Shown here piece after piece: positions 10,325-21,070 of a stretch of DNA of 64,000 bases; the first letter of the stretch is position 1; the number at the start of each line of letters is the position of its first letter. The notes beneath the pieces were generated by a model. The model had not been told where the DNA came from, ran no database searches, and was given only the letters and a program-made list of their open reading frames with translations. The stretch comes from Bolinopsis microptera. Its lineage: Eukaryota; Ctenophora; Tentaculata; Lobata; Bolinopsidae. The stretch lies in the NCBI RefSeq assembly GCF_026151205.1, contig NC_087073.1, positions 8,347,411 through 8,411,410 on the forward strand, read 5' to 3'. The position numbers and the translations under genes were made by a program.

Positions 10325-11262
10325 CACTGAAATATTTGGTATTGACGCACATAAAATATTCAGGAGAAGACACGTTCCACAAGATAGAAGGTCACAAGGA
10401 CAGTGTTTCTCACGTGGGGTTCTCAGCGAACGATAAGTACTACTTCACGGCCGATCTATCCGGATACATCCAACTTTTCGAATTTCAAGACAACAAGAAG
10501 ATCTGGGAGTTTGAAGTGGGTGATGTATTGTGGGTGATGTGGCACCCTGTTGTTCCTATCCTCCTGGCGGGGGCTGTTGAAGGGGGCGTGTGGATGTGGA
10601 AAGTTCCTGCTTTTGAAACGAAAACGATACAGTTGTCTGACAAGCCGCCTGTTGATGCCACGTTTTTATCAACCAACCGTCACCTGGCAGTCGGGTATCA
10701 AGACGGGACAATGAAAGTTATCGACTTAAAAACTGGAGAAGCAACAGTATCAGTGGAAACGAAACGAGAAATAACGGCTATTGGAGTCTCACCCGACGAC
10801 AACCTCGTAATGTTGGGCACCCCACATTCCTCCGTGGTACTGGTTACCGTCCAGACTGGTAAAATTATCGCCACCCTAACTGAGCACCAGGCAGGTTACA
10901 CCGCTCCTGAGGGAGCTGCCACTGACTCCGTGGAACACATCGCCTTCCACCCTAAGAGACCTGTGGTGGCGGTCTCCTACGTGGACAACAAAGTGTGTTT
11001 GTGGGACCATGGTCTGCAGAAGTTGAGACACACCCTACACCACCCTGATGGAGTTGTTAAAAGCTTTTGGGCGGGAGACTCCGAGCACCATCTCGTGACT
11101 TGCTGTTTGGATGGACTTGTCAGGGTGTGGGACGTGGATCAGAACCAGACCATTGTTGAGGTCACCGGACATCATGATCAGATACTTGATATGAAGATTT
11201 CAGATAATTTAGTCGTTACTGCTGATGATTCGGGGTTTGTTAAAGTTTTCAGGATTGCTTGA
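10325..11262 (+). CDS. AAMP-like WD40-repeat protein
   Basis: An open frame of about 305 residues made of seven WD-type blades. The family fit is to angio-associated migratory cell protein: GHKDSVSHVGFS in the first blade, WHPVVPILLAGAVEGGVWMW in the second, AVGYQDGTMKVIDLKTG in the third, and DGLVRVWD and DSGFVKVF near the end. AAMP proteins are normally longer (about 430 residues, acidic N-terminus plus an extra first blade), so the N-terminus is missing or lies in an unseen exon. There is no in-frame ATG before the first blade. One reading uses the ATG at 10304 and removes 25 bases (10340-10364, GT...TTCAG), which joins in frame at GEDTF; another starts the exon after the AG at 10323-10324. 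A polyA signal follows at 11371. Seven blades suffice for a closed propeller, a scaffold fold. Confidence 0.8.
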
Positions 11263-11370
11263 TATGAGCCTAGCTGCTAGGTTTGTTTTTACTTTTAGCT
11301 ATTTATTTTGATATATTTTAACTGAATACATTGAAACATCCTGTTTGTGATTAGTAAATAATTTTCAGTC

Positions 11371-11376
11371 AATAAA
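11371..11376 (+). terminator. PolyA signal of the AAMP-like gene
   Basis: AATAAA about 110 bases after the stop codon at 11262, on the coding strand. Position and hexamer are canonical. Confidence 0.6.
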
Positions 11377-11675
11377 GAAAAATTAAGTATGGTGCGGAAT
11401 ATGTAAAACGGCGTGCCATCAGAAGTATTGATTAAATTGAAAATGATCTAAAAAAGTATTTGTGATCACCGCCCTACTGCGATTAACCACAGAAAATACA
11501 GATCAGCCATCTTAAGAATAGAGGCTGATCACTGGAAATCTTAAAAAGCGATACCCAATAGTAAAATAAAAATAGCAAAAATGCCTGTAAAGTATATAAA
11601 TCTTACTACAAACGTAAGAAGTTAAAACATAAAAACATGTCATTATAAAACTGCAAAGTTCTTCTCAGTTTGTCT

Positions 11676-14166
11676 CTACTCGGACCGTTTGGAGTTGATT
11701 CCCTTCTTCTTCAGCCTAGCTCTCTTGTTCTGGTACCAGAGCAGGATGGTGTGAACTGAGAGTCTGATCTCCAGGCTGAGTTTTACTCTCTCTGCCGTGC
11801 TGATATAGTTTTTATTCTCGAACGCATCCTCGAGTTGGGCTTGTTGGGTTTCTGTGAAGGCTGTACGCTTACGGGGTTTCACCTGTAATGGTTAGATTAA
11901 GATATTTCAGATATTAGATACCATGTGGTATGCAGATATTGATAATTGAGATTCAGATAGTAATGATAGTCAATATGAGGAAATCATCCAGACGCCATTT
12001 TATTCTTTGTAATTTTCAATAACCCTGTCTAGTCATTGACTACTGATATGAATGTATTGAGAATTTCTTTCTAGAGATATTTTAATTATTTGATTGTCAA
12101 GCTACCTTTCCATGAGTGACGTAGACGAGGGAACCATAAGGAGCACCAGTAGCATGATAGTAAGGTTGAGAGCCGGGAGCTGGAGTGTTGCCGGGAATCT
12201 GAGGTAGCGGGTACTGCACCTGCTGTTGAAGTTGCGTGTTAATAAAAACAAAAAGGAAATACTGACGATCTATCAAAACAATAAATCATGAACCTAAGAG
12301 CTAAGATACATTTTTATTCGCCAGTCAAGTCTTCTCGGTAAGATCGAGTATTTCGAATTTGAAAAGAGCCTTGCATACCTGTGTGTTGCGAGCCTGTTGA
12401 AGAAAGGGAAGAGAGTTCTTGACGAAACTCTGAGGGAGGTCTGTTAGAGAGGTGTTGCACTGCTGGAGAAGGAAAGATGCGTAGTCGTTGGCCCTCAGGT
12501 TCCTCTGCTCGGTGGCACCTTTTTGATAAGACAAGTTTGGCATAAAAGGAGGGGGAGGTGATGACGTATGAAAAGCAGGAAGTGTAGTGGTAGGGAGCTG
12601 GGTGGGAACTGTAGAGGTTGCTGGCATGTGGTGGGGAGTGTGGTCTCTCTGTCCATGTGGTGGCGTGGTTTGCTCGTATGGAGAGGTTGTCTGTTGGACT
12701 GGCAGTCTTGATTGGAGAGATGGAGGCGTCTGGAGATGAGGAGGTAACTCAACGTGTGTAACAGAGGATTGAAATTGTTGGATCTGAGGAGGTGTCGTCT
12801 GCATCTGAGGAGGTGTTGTCTGCATCTGAGGAGACGACGTCGGCATCTGATATAGCTGAGGAGAGGTTTGATGGATCTGAGGAGGAGAGGTTTGATGGAT
12901 CTGAGGAGGAGAGGTTTGGTGGATCTGATGAGAGGTTTGGTGGATTTGAGGAGGAGAATTCTGATGAAGTTGATGATACATCTGGGGAGGACTAGCTCGA
13001 GGCGAAGGGAGAGCTGGAGCGCACTCTGCTTGGTGTCTGAAGTTTGTATGATCCGGGAAGTTGAAAATTGAGGGTGATGAGCAGGATACCTGACAGCTAG
13101 GAGATGAGATTGGGCTGTGACACGGAGTCATAGGTGTTGGAGGGAATTGGAAGTACTGCACTGTCGAATGATTTGTGACACTGACGGGGGTTTGCTTCGG
13201 CACAAACGGAGGTGTCTTGGGGGAGCTCGAAAATACTGAAAGTAAAATTGGTTAGATTATAATGTTTTGTATGATTAACGAAGTTTACATGAAAATTGAG
13301 ATCAAGCGTAAATCGTTGTATAACTAGGACTAAATCTGGGAGAGAAATGCATATATCCTGCTAAGCTATCATAAATAAACCTTTGGGCTCAGCAATCTCA
13401 ACAGCTGCTCCGTAATCTGGACGAAAGGCTATCGAATCAACGGGATGAGTATGACTATGACCAAGCGAAATTGGCAACAAATGATAACTCATAGCTATTT
13501 GAATAGAAAACGATCTTGTTTAATGGTAAACAGTGAAGCTGATCGAATCAAATTGGAAATGATTACTCAGATCATGGTTCTCTATTTATGTAAAGAGGCT
13601 GGGCCACAGACCCATGAGATCGTCACGGTGTTCTATTAACCATCGTCATGAGTTGCAGCAACGCAAACAACGTGTAATATTACCCAACAAGTCACGTGGC
13701 TATCCCGAGTCACGTGACTTGTGCCGACAAGAAACCCGAAACCAATGCTGCAACTCACTGGACCCTGTCCTGCTTCGAGAACTGTGACGTTCACTTGATC
13801 TCAGGTGCTACTATTTCAATCAACTCAGAATCATGTTTTAAATGTAAATAGTGTAACAACATCAATTAACGAATAAGCTATGGCCCTCAGACCTGAGTAG
13901 ATGAGGTCAAGGAACATTAATCCATTATTGCAAAGCAACAATTAATGTTCCCACTGGCACTGTCATATAGACTAACAAAATGGAAACTATCAAGCAAACT
14001 TTACACCATCACTTAAAGTGGCTAAATTCTCTGATTATTTAGAATCAGGACTATAACTAGCAAATCATCCATGACCGCACCGGTAAAAGAAATCAAGAGT
14101 TTAAAATTACCAACCTTGATTTGAAGTCCTGTTGTAGATATTGAGCCAACTCGGACTGCCAACCAT
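11676..14166 (-). CDS. Homeodomain transcription factor, Pro/Gln-rich, homeodomain at the C-terminus
   Basis: Four exons fit in phase: 14115-14166 (ATG at 14164-14166), 12379-13235, 12106-12222 and 11676-11882, giving 410 codons. The first two junctions rest on CAAG|gttggt and tttactttcag|; the last two on CACAG|gtatgc and an AG before the terminal exon. Exon 2 encodes a low-complexity Pro/Gln/Ser/Thr region with repeated QIHQTSPPQ units. The last exon encodes a homeodomain (about 344-403) with the core residues R5, L16, F20, Y25, L40, W48, Q50, N51 and R53; position 49 is Tyr instead of Phe (WYQNKRAR). Gln50 predicts TAAT-type sites. It resembles ANTP/PRD-type domains, but I cannot assign a family. 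Exon 1 is less certain but is supported by phase and by a TATA box about 100 bases upstream. Confidence 0.82.
13688..13721. repeat. Inverted CACGTG pair
   Basis: CAAGTCACGTG and its exact reverse complement CACGTGACTTG are separated by 12 bases within intron 1 of the homeobox gene. The arms each contain an E-box, so this is either a small hairpin or a paired bHLH site. Confidence 0.6.
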
Positions 14167-14269
14167 CTGCTCTGAGCAGACTTGTTGGGGGTGTGAGAAA
14201 GGAAGAGGTAGGGCAACTTCAGATGACATGATAACTAAACAAGTGATAACACTTAATTTACTGACGTTT

Positions 14270-14278
14270 CCTTTTATA
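14270..14278 (-). promoter_or_regulatory. TATA box of the homeobox gene
   Basis: Read on the minus strand the sequence is TATAAAAGG, 104 bases upstream of the proposed ATG at 14166, which would put the transcription start near 14240. It independently supports the proposed first exon. Confidence 0.55.
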
Positions 14279-14279
14279 C

Positions 14280-14707
14280 TTTTCTTGTTGGGTGGTTGTA
14301 ATCCCCAGCCTCACACTCCCACTACTGATTACAGTCGGTGTGCAATGATTGGATCACCTGATGAGATTACAGCTCGTGCCCTAAACATTATCTGATCCGG
14401 CCACCTTGCTATTCGTCATGTGATCGGGCGGATCCGTGCCCTAACCCTTACAGCCAGCCGGGGGCGTGGGTACTGTGTGTGATGAGGTGTTTTGTTTACA
14501 GATCAGCGTGATTGGTTTGATGGAGATTGGACAGTGATGTTGACTGCTTAATTATGTGTCTCTGATCAAGTATCCGATCGTGGGCATTAATGGCTAATCC
14601 AAACAACCGGCCGAAGGTGAGGTTTAGTTGCGGATTAGTTTGATTGGGTTGCGTTTGATTGAAAACTGTTGACTAGTGATGTTGACTGCTCAATCAAGTG
14701 TCTCAGA
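14280..14707. other. Upstream region of the homeobox gene with a diverged local repeat
   Basis: No gene is seen. A block containing AGTGATGTTGACTGCT occurs twice about 140 bases apart (near 14530 and 14675), each followed by related sequence, an old local duplication next to the breakpoint of the large tandem duplication. Confidence 0.5.
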
Positions 14708-14788
14708 GTTTGACTGGCCAATCGTGTGTATTAGTGGCTAAGTGGCTACTACCTTTGATTGGACCATAAAAATTAAAAGGTTCGAAGT

Positions 14789-14819
14789 GAGAGCTTTATA
14801 GTCTGACTATAAAGCTCTC
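14789..14819. repeat. Near-perfect 31-bp palindrome
   Basis: GAGAGCTTTATAGTC and its exact reverse complement flank a single T. The equivalent in copy B (about 20282-20316) has a longer stem with one mismatch, so the pairing potential is largely kept after duplication. Function unknown; it may be a cruciform-forming site or a fragment of a small element. Confidence 0.7.
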
Positions 14820-15855
14820 TGCACTTAGTCAGTATTAGTCAGGCACTGAAATGGAACGTAATTTTTAAAGAGTTTCAGTTGACAGTCAGCTGATCTATCA
14901 ATTATAAATCACCTGAAAGCCTTTGATCCATTATCTATTCACTATTTAAATAGATGAACAGTTCACACTGAAAACAGGTCAATCAAAGGTCTCATAATTT
15001 AAAAGTGACTGAGGAAATTTGACTGTTTCTATTGGATTCATATAATTAAAGGGCTAAATTGTAACACATTACCCCGCTAGTAGATTATTACATTTGATGA
15101 GAGCAATGAATCTTTGTTTGTGGATCTGGTTAACTTATTTCCCGCACCACGGTTCCGTTCTCTGTTCTGTTACTGCAATTGAAGTCAACTGGTGCAAGTT
15201 GAAAAATATATAAATGCTTACTGCTTAGTCGCACTTAATTGACCTAATACCGCACTTTTTGCACCTTCGGCCGCTATTCGGTATTCGTTCTACCTACAAG
15301 TAAAAGTTGCCTATGCTGATCACGCTGTTTTAAAGTCTGCGACACTAAATACCTACGTTCCAAGTTCGTAAAATTCAGAGTCATCAACGTCATGTACATA
15401 AGATCACTATTGCCGATTACGCAAGCTATCAACTATCGTTGGTGATCAGATATTTCTATTTTATCTTCACTTTTTAAGCTTGGGTGCTCGTAATTGTTTG
15501 AACAGTAGGAGCCACTCTCCATTTGACGGTTAATGATAATTTTATTTCTCTCCGTTTTCCATTTACTCAGTTTCATGTAGGGATGTTCGTGATGTTGCTC
15601 AGGAGTGACGTTGATGGCGTGACGTGAGAACCTGCAGAAGATACACAATGCATCTTTCATCATCATACTCCTCCGGTATATCAATATGGTGAGTACTTCT
15701 TTCAGCTATTTATTTCTTCCTTATTACATTGTGTATTGATAATAGTAATTTTCAAAATCAGACATTCCCGTCTCCAGGGATGATACAACTTTTACAAGAC
15801 AATTTAAGTAGAGAAAATTTACTTTTACTTTGTCAAAATGATTTCATAATGCATT

Positions 15856-16015
15856 GGGGTCGTTCACATATTACGTAATCATTTTTTGGAACACCCCCCC
15901 CCCCCCCCCCTCCGTAATCAGTTTTACACATAGCTATTGTGTCAAAATTACACTAGCGTAATCATTCGGAAACCCCCTCCCCCCTCAGCTGATTACGTAA
16001 TGTGTGAACCACCCC
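15856..16015. mobile_element. MITE, copy A (terminal inverted repeats GGGGTCGTTCAC)
   Basis: About 160 bp with ends GGGGTCGTTCACATATTACG and CGTAATGTGTGAACCACCCC, which are imperfect inverted repeats of about 26 bp. A homopolymer of 17 C lies inside. ATT borders both sides, a possible 3-bp target duplication. No coding capacity. It is present at the same place in copy B, so it inserted before the segmental duplication. Confidence 0.75.
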
Positions 16016-16319
16016 ATTTGACTGCAAATGATAAATTAGGCTAGCGAAGCCTAAATAGAAGGTAGACTCGTGATTACCATCCATAAAAAATATTGCGTAA
16101 AATATCTCAATTTTTGGCCATTCATTAATGGCCAAAAATTAGAGTCAAAATCGGAACAAATTTGTCTTTTAAGTTTAACGCATTAATTTACTGCCTCACA
16201 GTATAACAGTTTAATCTTACGAAAACAACACCATTGTATTTTCTCATAACACTACATAAACATTTAAAGCCGATTTAAATTTAATGTCAATCAGTCTCTC
16301 TAACCGAACTTGTCTGGAA

Positions 16320-17735
16320 TTAAACAGGCGTATCCTGTATGTCTGGAATTTCTTGTGGTACCTGATCTCCCGTTTGTAGTTCTGGTAGTCGGGTCGCTTG
16401 ATTAAGGAATGTTCCACCTTGAACACAAGGATTCTGTCTCTGGATGTGATGCTGCCTCGGTTGTTGTATTGCGTTGGGTCTCCGTCTTTGTGGACGTCTT
16501 ACTTGCGTTGAAGGTCTGAACAAGGAGAAGATATGGGATATCTTCAGCTTTAAGAACTGTCTAAAACTTGTAACCATCAGAGAGTAGACGAAGAAGTTAG
16601 CCATGATGTTAAGGTATTGCAGGTGCACAACTGCTCGCAATGTAGTGGGGCTTGGCACTTGACTAGATGTTACCACCATTACAGGCCATGGTAGGTTGGA
16701 GGATAACAGGACTCCCACCGTGAGTAGCACAGTTAAAACCCCCTCCCACCGCAGTCTATCTCCGTGGCGAACAGCTGATAACTTTGCCACCACCAGGAGA
16801 AGGAGTGATGAGACGACTAATGTGGCGAAGGAGAGCATGGCAACCCCACCTACAGCGATAAAGGATATCCAGTACCATGCTGGAATATTGGGGACAAAAT
16901 GATCATAGTTGCAATGATAATCCTGGTAACTAAAGTATAGGTTGTGTCTTAAGTAGATCACATTCCCAATAAGCACGGGAGAATACAAGCCCAGAGTCAG
17001 TAACCATGACACTGCTACACAGATTTTGTGTCCTAGCCGTGATGACCAGGGTCCAGTTTTCAGGGGGTACTTCACGACGAGGAGCTTCAGTGTTGTAAAT
17101 GCGCATGTTAAAAGTACGGTCACAACTACACTTGCTAATTTTATATTTGCTTCAACATGACAGAGAAATCCACCTAGAACCCAGCGATCAGTTGTTAGAG
17201 CCAGAGTGCGGGGTAACACAATGAACACGGTTTGTGTGAGATCACAAACAGCCATGTGCTGCATAACGGCTACTATGACCTTGTGGTGTTTGACAGCATT
17301 ATATTTGCTAGTTGCTATCAGGATGATACTGTCCCCTATTAGAGAAGCTAGGAGAACTGTAAGGCTCCATATAACCAAAACTGCTCGCTCGGTTCTATTT
17401 TTAATTCTATCCGCGAGAAATCTATACTGGATAGCGGAGTTGTGAGTGGAGTCATCTGCAGGTGATGCGTTTCGGGGAATTATCTGTTCACTATGAACTG
17501 TAGAGTTTTCATTTGGAGATTGATTGTCCCAACTTTGATTTTTCCTCCTAGACTCGGTAACAGCCACTTTTCCTCTGTATCCAACTTCTTTCTTGTCCGG
17601 TTTCATGGGACACTTTGTCTTATCATCAAGATCTGCAGCCATCAAAGTTAAACTGGCCCAGCCGCAACTGTTCCAAAGTGTTATGACAACCGATATTAGC
17701 AGTGCTTTTCGAGTAAAATTGCTGAATATCATCAT
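16320..17735 (-). CDS. Orphan seven-transmembrane GPCR, duplicate A
   Basis: Single-exon frame of 471 residues from the ATG at 17733-17735. Residues 1-27 look like a signal peptide, then a polar N-terminus with several N-glycosylation sequons, seven hydrophobic helices at about 117-140, 153-176, 192-218, 236-258, 287-317, 331-356 and 365-388, and a basic Pro/Gln-rich tail. It fits rhodopsin-type topology: helix 2 keeps the Asp (VCDLTQ), and Cys193 and Cys275 can form the helix3-ECL2 disulfide. The usual DRY, CWxP and NPxxY motifs are replaced by LKL, SNLPW and NFFVY, so activation and G-protein coupling may differ from typical class A receptors. Ligand unknown. The tandem duplicate differs by about 14 residues. 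Confidence 0.85.
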   Translation of the reverse strand: MMIFSNFTRKALLISVVITLWNSCGWASLTLMAADLDDKTKCPMKPDKKEVGYRGKVAVTESRRKNQSWDNQSPNENSTVHSEQIIPRNASPADDSTHNSAIQYRFLADRIKNRTERAVLVIWSLTVLLASLIGDSIILIATSKYNAVKHHKVIVAVMQHMAVCDLTQTVFIVLPRTLALTTDRWVLGGFLCHVEANIKLASVVVTVLLTCAFTTLKLLVVKYPLKTGPWSSRLGHKICVAVSWLLTLGLYSPVLIGNVIYLRHNLYFSYQDYHCNYDHFVPNIPAWYWISFIAVGGVAMLSFATLVVSSLLLLVVAKLSAVRHGDRLRWEGVLTVLLTVGVLLSSNLPWPVMVVTSSQVPSPTTLRAVVHLQYLNIMANFFVYSLMVTSFRQFLKLKISHIFSLFRPSTQVRRPQRRRPNAIQQPRQHHIQRQNPCVQGGTFLNQATRLPELQTGDQVPQEIPDIQDTPV

Positions 17736-17847
17736 GTACTTATAGCTATAAGCTTCCTGGGAAAATTGAGAAAATTTAATTTAAAAATCTTACTGTATTA
17801 TGCAAAATAACTAAATTTGATTTTAAAATGTCTTGACACCACCCGCG

Positions 17848-17867
17848 ATTGGTTTCTGGTTATAAAA
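17848..17867 (+). promoter_or_regulatory. ATTGG box plus TATA box upstream of GPCR A, plus-strand orientation
   Basis: ATTGG (17848-17852) followed by TATAAAA (17861-17867), about 115 bases upstream of the GPCR start but pointing away from it. The block is unchanged in copy B (23615-23634). It may drive a divergent transcript, or be used bidirectionally. No coding frame follows on the plus strand. Confidence 0.3.
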
Positions 17868-20064
17868 CCCATGTAACATCATCAACAAATGATAGCAGAG
17901 AGTAGTAGGTAGAATTAGGTAGAATTATGTACAACGAGGTATTAACCGATATTAAGCGTCCGACGGGCGGGCTAGTACTCATAAATCTGCCAGCTTAGGA
18001 TAAACATATTTTTACTTTAAAGAAAATATCTTATATCTAAAAAAATGAGTATGCTGAATCTTATGACCCAAATGAAATTCACGACTTAGCAAAAGCTTAA
18101 TAATTGTCAGGACAATTTAGAAATAAGAAATTAGAAATAATTTGAAATTTGAAATTTGAAATTTGAAAAGAGCAGAAAACATGAAATAATGATCACGACG
18201 CATTATTATTGGAAAATTTGACCCACATTACTGATTACGCAAAACTAATCTTTCTACAAATAATGGTACAGTAGAAGTTTAGTAATAGTAGGTGGGGTAA
18301 ATGAAATTATTGCTGTGCCTGCTTCATTGTGATGTCTGTATGACGGGGGAGCTGGTTCTTCCAATATCTCTACTCAATGTAATATTTCCTGTAATCGTAA
18401 ACCTTTTCTCGTTCGTCTAAAGAAAACACAGTATTATCATCTGTCCATAGAAATATAATACAGGAAAACAGCAGTAAATATCAAGGTTCTGATTATGCAG
18501 AATAATCAAAATACTAATAAGCTAATAGTTTCTGTCATTTTTTGGACGCTGGAGGCCCTAGTGTAAATCTTCAACACTGTCTAATCATAAATGTTAAACA
18601 TCTTGAAGAAAAATAACAAAAATCATTTTATCTGCTGGCGCTGAAGAACATTTTACTATATTTTGCTGAAAACACCGATATAAGCACATTTGTTTATTAC
18701 TCGTGAATGATGATATCGCCTAGGACGGGGGAATTAGATGCAACGACCATTATTTCTCAGTCAACATTTTGTTGGTTATATTGACATTAATAGACATAAA
18801 TGCCCAATATAATAAATGTAATTTACATAAATAATCGTTGAATAATAGTTATACCCCTATTTTGTCGAGGAGATTCCTCTATGAGTATGGTGCACACTAT
18901 GTATGTAGGATATCATTGTCTCACCCTACGCAGATTGCAAGAGATCACGTACAATTTCGCTGGTCGATTCTTATTGGTTGTATATTATAGTAAAGACACT
19001 CACTACTTTCTCGTCTGCTCACTGCTCGTTGGTCATTGGTTGGGGGCTCAATATATTATTGTTATTATTTCATGGTGCAGTATAATAACTGCAGTAGTCG
19101 GTAGTCCCCAATCCCCATCTACAACGCGGTCCCCCAGTACAATGTACAACGTGGTTTATTTTGGGCAAAATTTTTCATCCCATTTTATTTTGAGTGAACG
19201 GAATAACATACTGCGAACGAAATAACATCAAAGATCCTGCCATATCTTTCATTTCGTTTATATGGTGCTACCTCAGCTCAACAGCAATAAGCAACCACAT
19301 ACAAGATCATCTTATTCTTCAATCATGTCTCCACTCTCCATCGTTGATCGTCCCTAAAATGCACAATAGCTCCCATGTGCATGTTTGAAAGCTGTTTTTA
19401 GCACGAAAATAGATGACCCATGTTTATAACGCGGTCTCCATGACAACGCGAATTTTTAAAGCTAAATCTTTCATCCCAAAAACTGCGTTATACTTATAGG
19501 GCGGAACACTAATTAAATAAATACTAATTGGGCATCATTCCAACCAATCAGAACGTGTGTGGTTAAACAGGCAGGTTAGCCAGTTAATATAATTATATGG
19601 GAACAACGAACACTTTAACAAGAATCAAAGCTCCTCATATTTCATCGTAAACTTATCTTTAAAAGTCTTGTTTGATTAATTTTCTTCGAAATTATACTCT
19701 AACTTTGAGTGATACTTTTGCTAATATTCCAGTTTGCTGTGCCATGAAATAAGAAGACGTAGCTTGTACAATGTACCTCAACTTAAGAAAGGATCATGAC
19801 GGTGTTGGAGACTCAGAGTGACTTGTATATAATGTGTACCATTCGTCTTCAACTATAATGCAGCTCCTAGTTCAGTATGGGGTCAAGCACACAACAGGTA
19901 TATGACGATGAGTAGGGGGATCTTTATCAAACCGAAGCTTTTGTTTTGCATGCAATTGCATTGTGAGTGATTTATTCGATGATGTTATTGTCGAAACTCA
20001 TCCGGAATTGTTGTAAAATATTTTGAAAGTTGTTGCTCTTCAATCATAAATCATTGAAACTTTT
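17868..20064. other. Non-coding remainder of duplication copy A
   Basis: AT-rich sequence with no recognised protein. An open frame at 18881-19225 (114 codons) has a counterpart of 116 codons in copy B (24636-24986) with one in-frame 6-base difference, but no recognised domain; I do not call it a gene. Runs of GAAATTTGAAATTTGAAA near 18140 are a short local repeat, shortened in copy B. Confidence 0.4.
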
Positions 20065-20104
20065 AAAATCATCCTAACTGCTTAAAGTTAGTTAGGATGA
20101 TTTT
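20065..20104. repeat. 15-bp perfect-stem hairpin, copy A
   Basis: AAAATCATCCTAACT and its exact reverse complement separated by a 10-base loop. It is preserved without change in copy B at 25828-25867. It lies at the end of the unit, far from the GPCR. Confidence 0.65.
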
Positions 20105-20776
20105 ACATTGAAGTCGACTATAAGATGTATAATGACTATCGCCCTGCCAAATTAGGAATATTCTAAATTAATAATACAATGGGTTCTTGCTTGTATCATA
20201 GTTTGACTGGTCGATCGTGTGTATTAGTGGCTAAGTGGCTGCTACCTTTGATTGGACCATAAAAATTAAAAGGTTCGAAGTGAGAGCTTTATAGTCTGAC
20301 TATTAAGCTCTCACTTAGTCACTATTAGTCAGGCACTGAAATGGAACGTAATTTTTAAAGAGTTTCAGTTGACAGTCAGCTGATCTATCAATTATAAATC
20401 ACCTGAGAAAGCCTCTGATCCATTATTTATTCACTATTTAAATAGATTAACAGTTCACACTGAAAACAGGTCAATCAAAGGTCTCATAATTTAAAAGTGG
20501 CTGAGGAAATTTGACGGTTTCTATTGATTTCATATAAAGGGCTAAATTGTGACACATTACCCCTCTCGTAGATTATTACATTTGATGAGAGCAATGAATC
20601 TTAGTTTGTGGATCTGGTTAACTTATTTTCCGCACCACGGTTCCGTTCTCTGTTCTATTACTGCTATTGAAGTCAACTGGTACAAGTTGAAAAATATATA
20701 AATACTTAATCGCACTTAATTGACCTAATTAATACCGCACTTTTTGCACCGTCGACCGATATTCGGTGTTCGTTCT

Positions 20777-21070
20777 TCTATTCAATTTGTGCACTTAGCA
20801 CCGCTGCGTGCAGTGAGATAAGATCGATATGCCCACAATTACTGTGGTAATTAGGGTCAAACGTTTTTCATGACGTAACATCGGAAAGGATTTAGGATAA
20901 TTACTTTAAAAATCAGGAAAAACTCATATAATTAAAATAATTTTCTTCCCAAAATATTCCCAAAATATTCATTATTCTTATTATCAGATGGCTAGTTGAT
21001 ATTGATAATGTCAAATGTAACGACTTTCAATATTATCGATATCACACTATTTGTAAAATATTACCGCACC
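20777..21070. other. About 290-bp block present only in duplication copy B
   Basis: Copy A runs directly from GTTCGTTC to TACCTACAAG near 15290, whereas copy B has about 290 extra bases between the matching points. The block is AT-rich without clear terminal inverted repeats. A short CCGCAC repeat near both edges suggests that copy A lost it by deletion between short repeats, but an insertion in copy B is equally possible. Confidence 0.6.

Larger units (their letters stand above)
14708..20200. repeat. Tandem segmental duplication, copy A (about 5.5 kb)
   Basis: Begins at GTTTGACTGG and ends at TTGTATCATA, where the same GTTTGACTGG restarts as copy B. It carries a minus-strand GPCR, a MITE, a 31-bp palindrome and a conserved 3' hairpin. 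Over the GPCR coding sequence the copies differ at about 35 of 1416 bases (hand count, about 2.5%), so this is a real, fairly young duplication rather than an assembly repeat. The junction shows no long homology. Confidence 0.9.

Noticed and set aside
12792-13071. Plus-strand Glu/Ser- or Arg-rich frames opposite the homeobox gene
   Set aside because: They are the complement of the repetitive Pro/Gln-coding exon and carry no independent evidence.
15433-15684. 83-codon minus-strand frame kept open in both duplication copies (with 21213-21464)
   Set aside because: All seven differences between the copies change the residue, its apparent start is not ATG, and it has no domain. This is what non-coding sequence would show.
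18881-19225. 114-codon plus-strand frame with a 116-codon partner at 24636-24986
   Set aside because: No domain and no ATG context or splice support. The in-frame 6-base difference and openness are mildly suggestive, but the few changes are mostly replacements.
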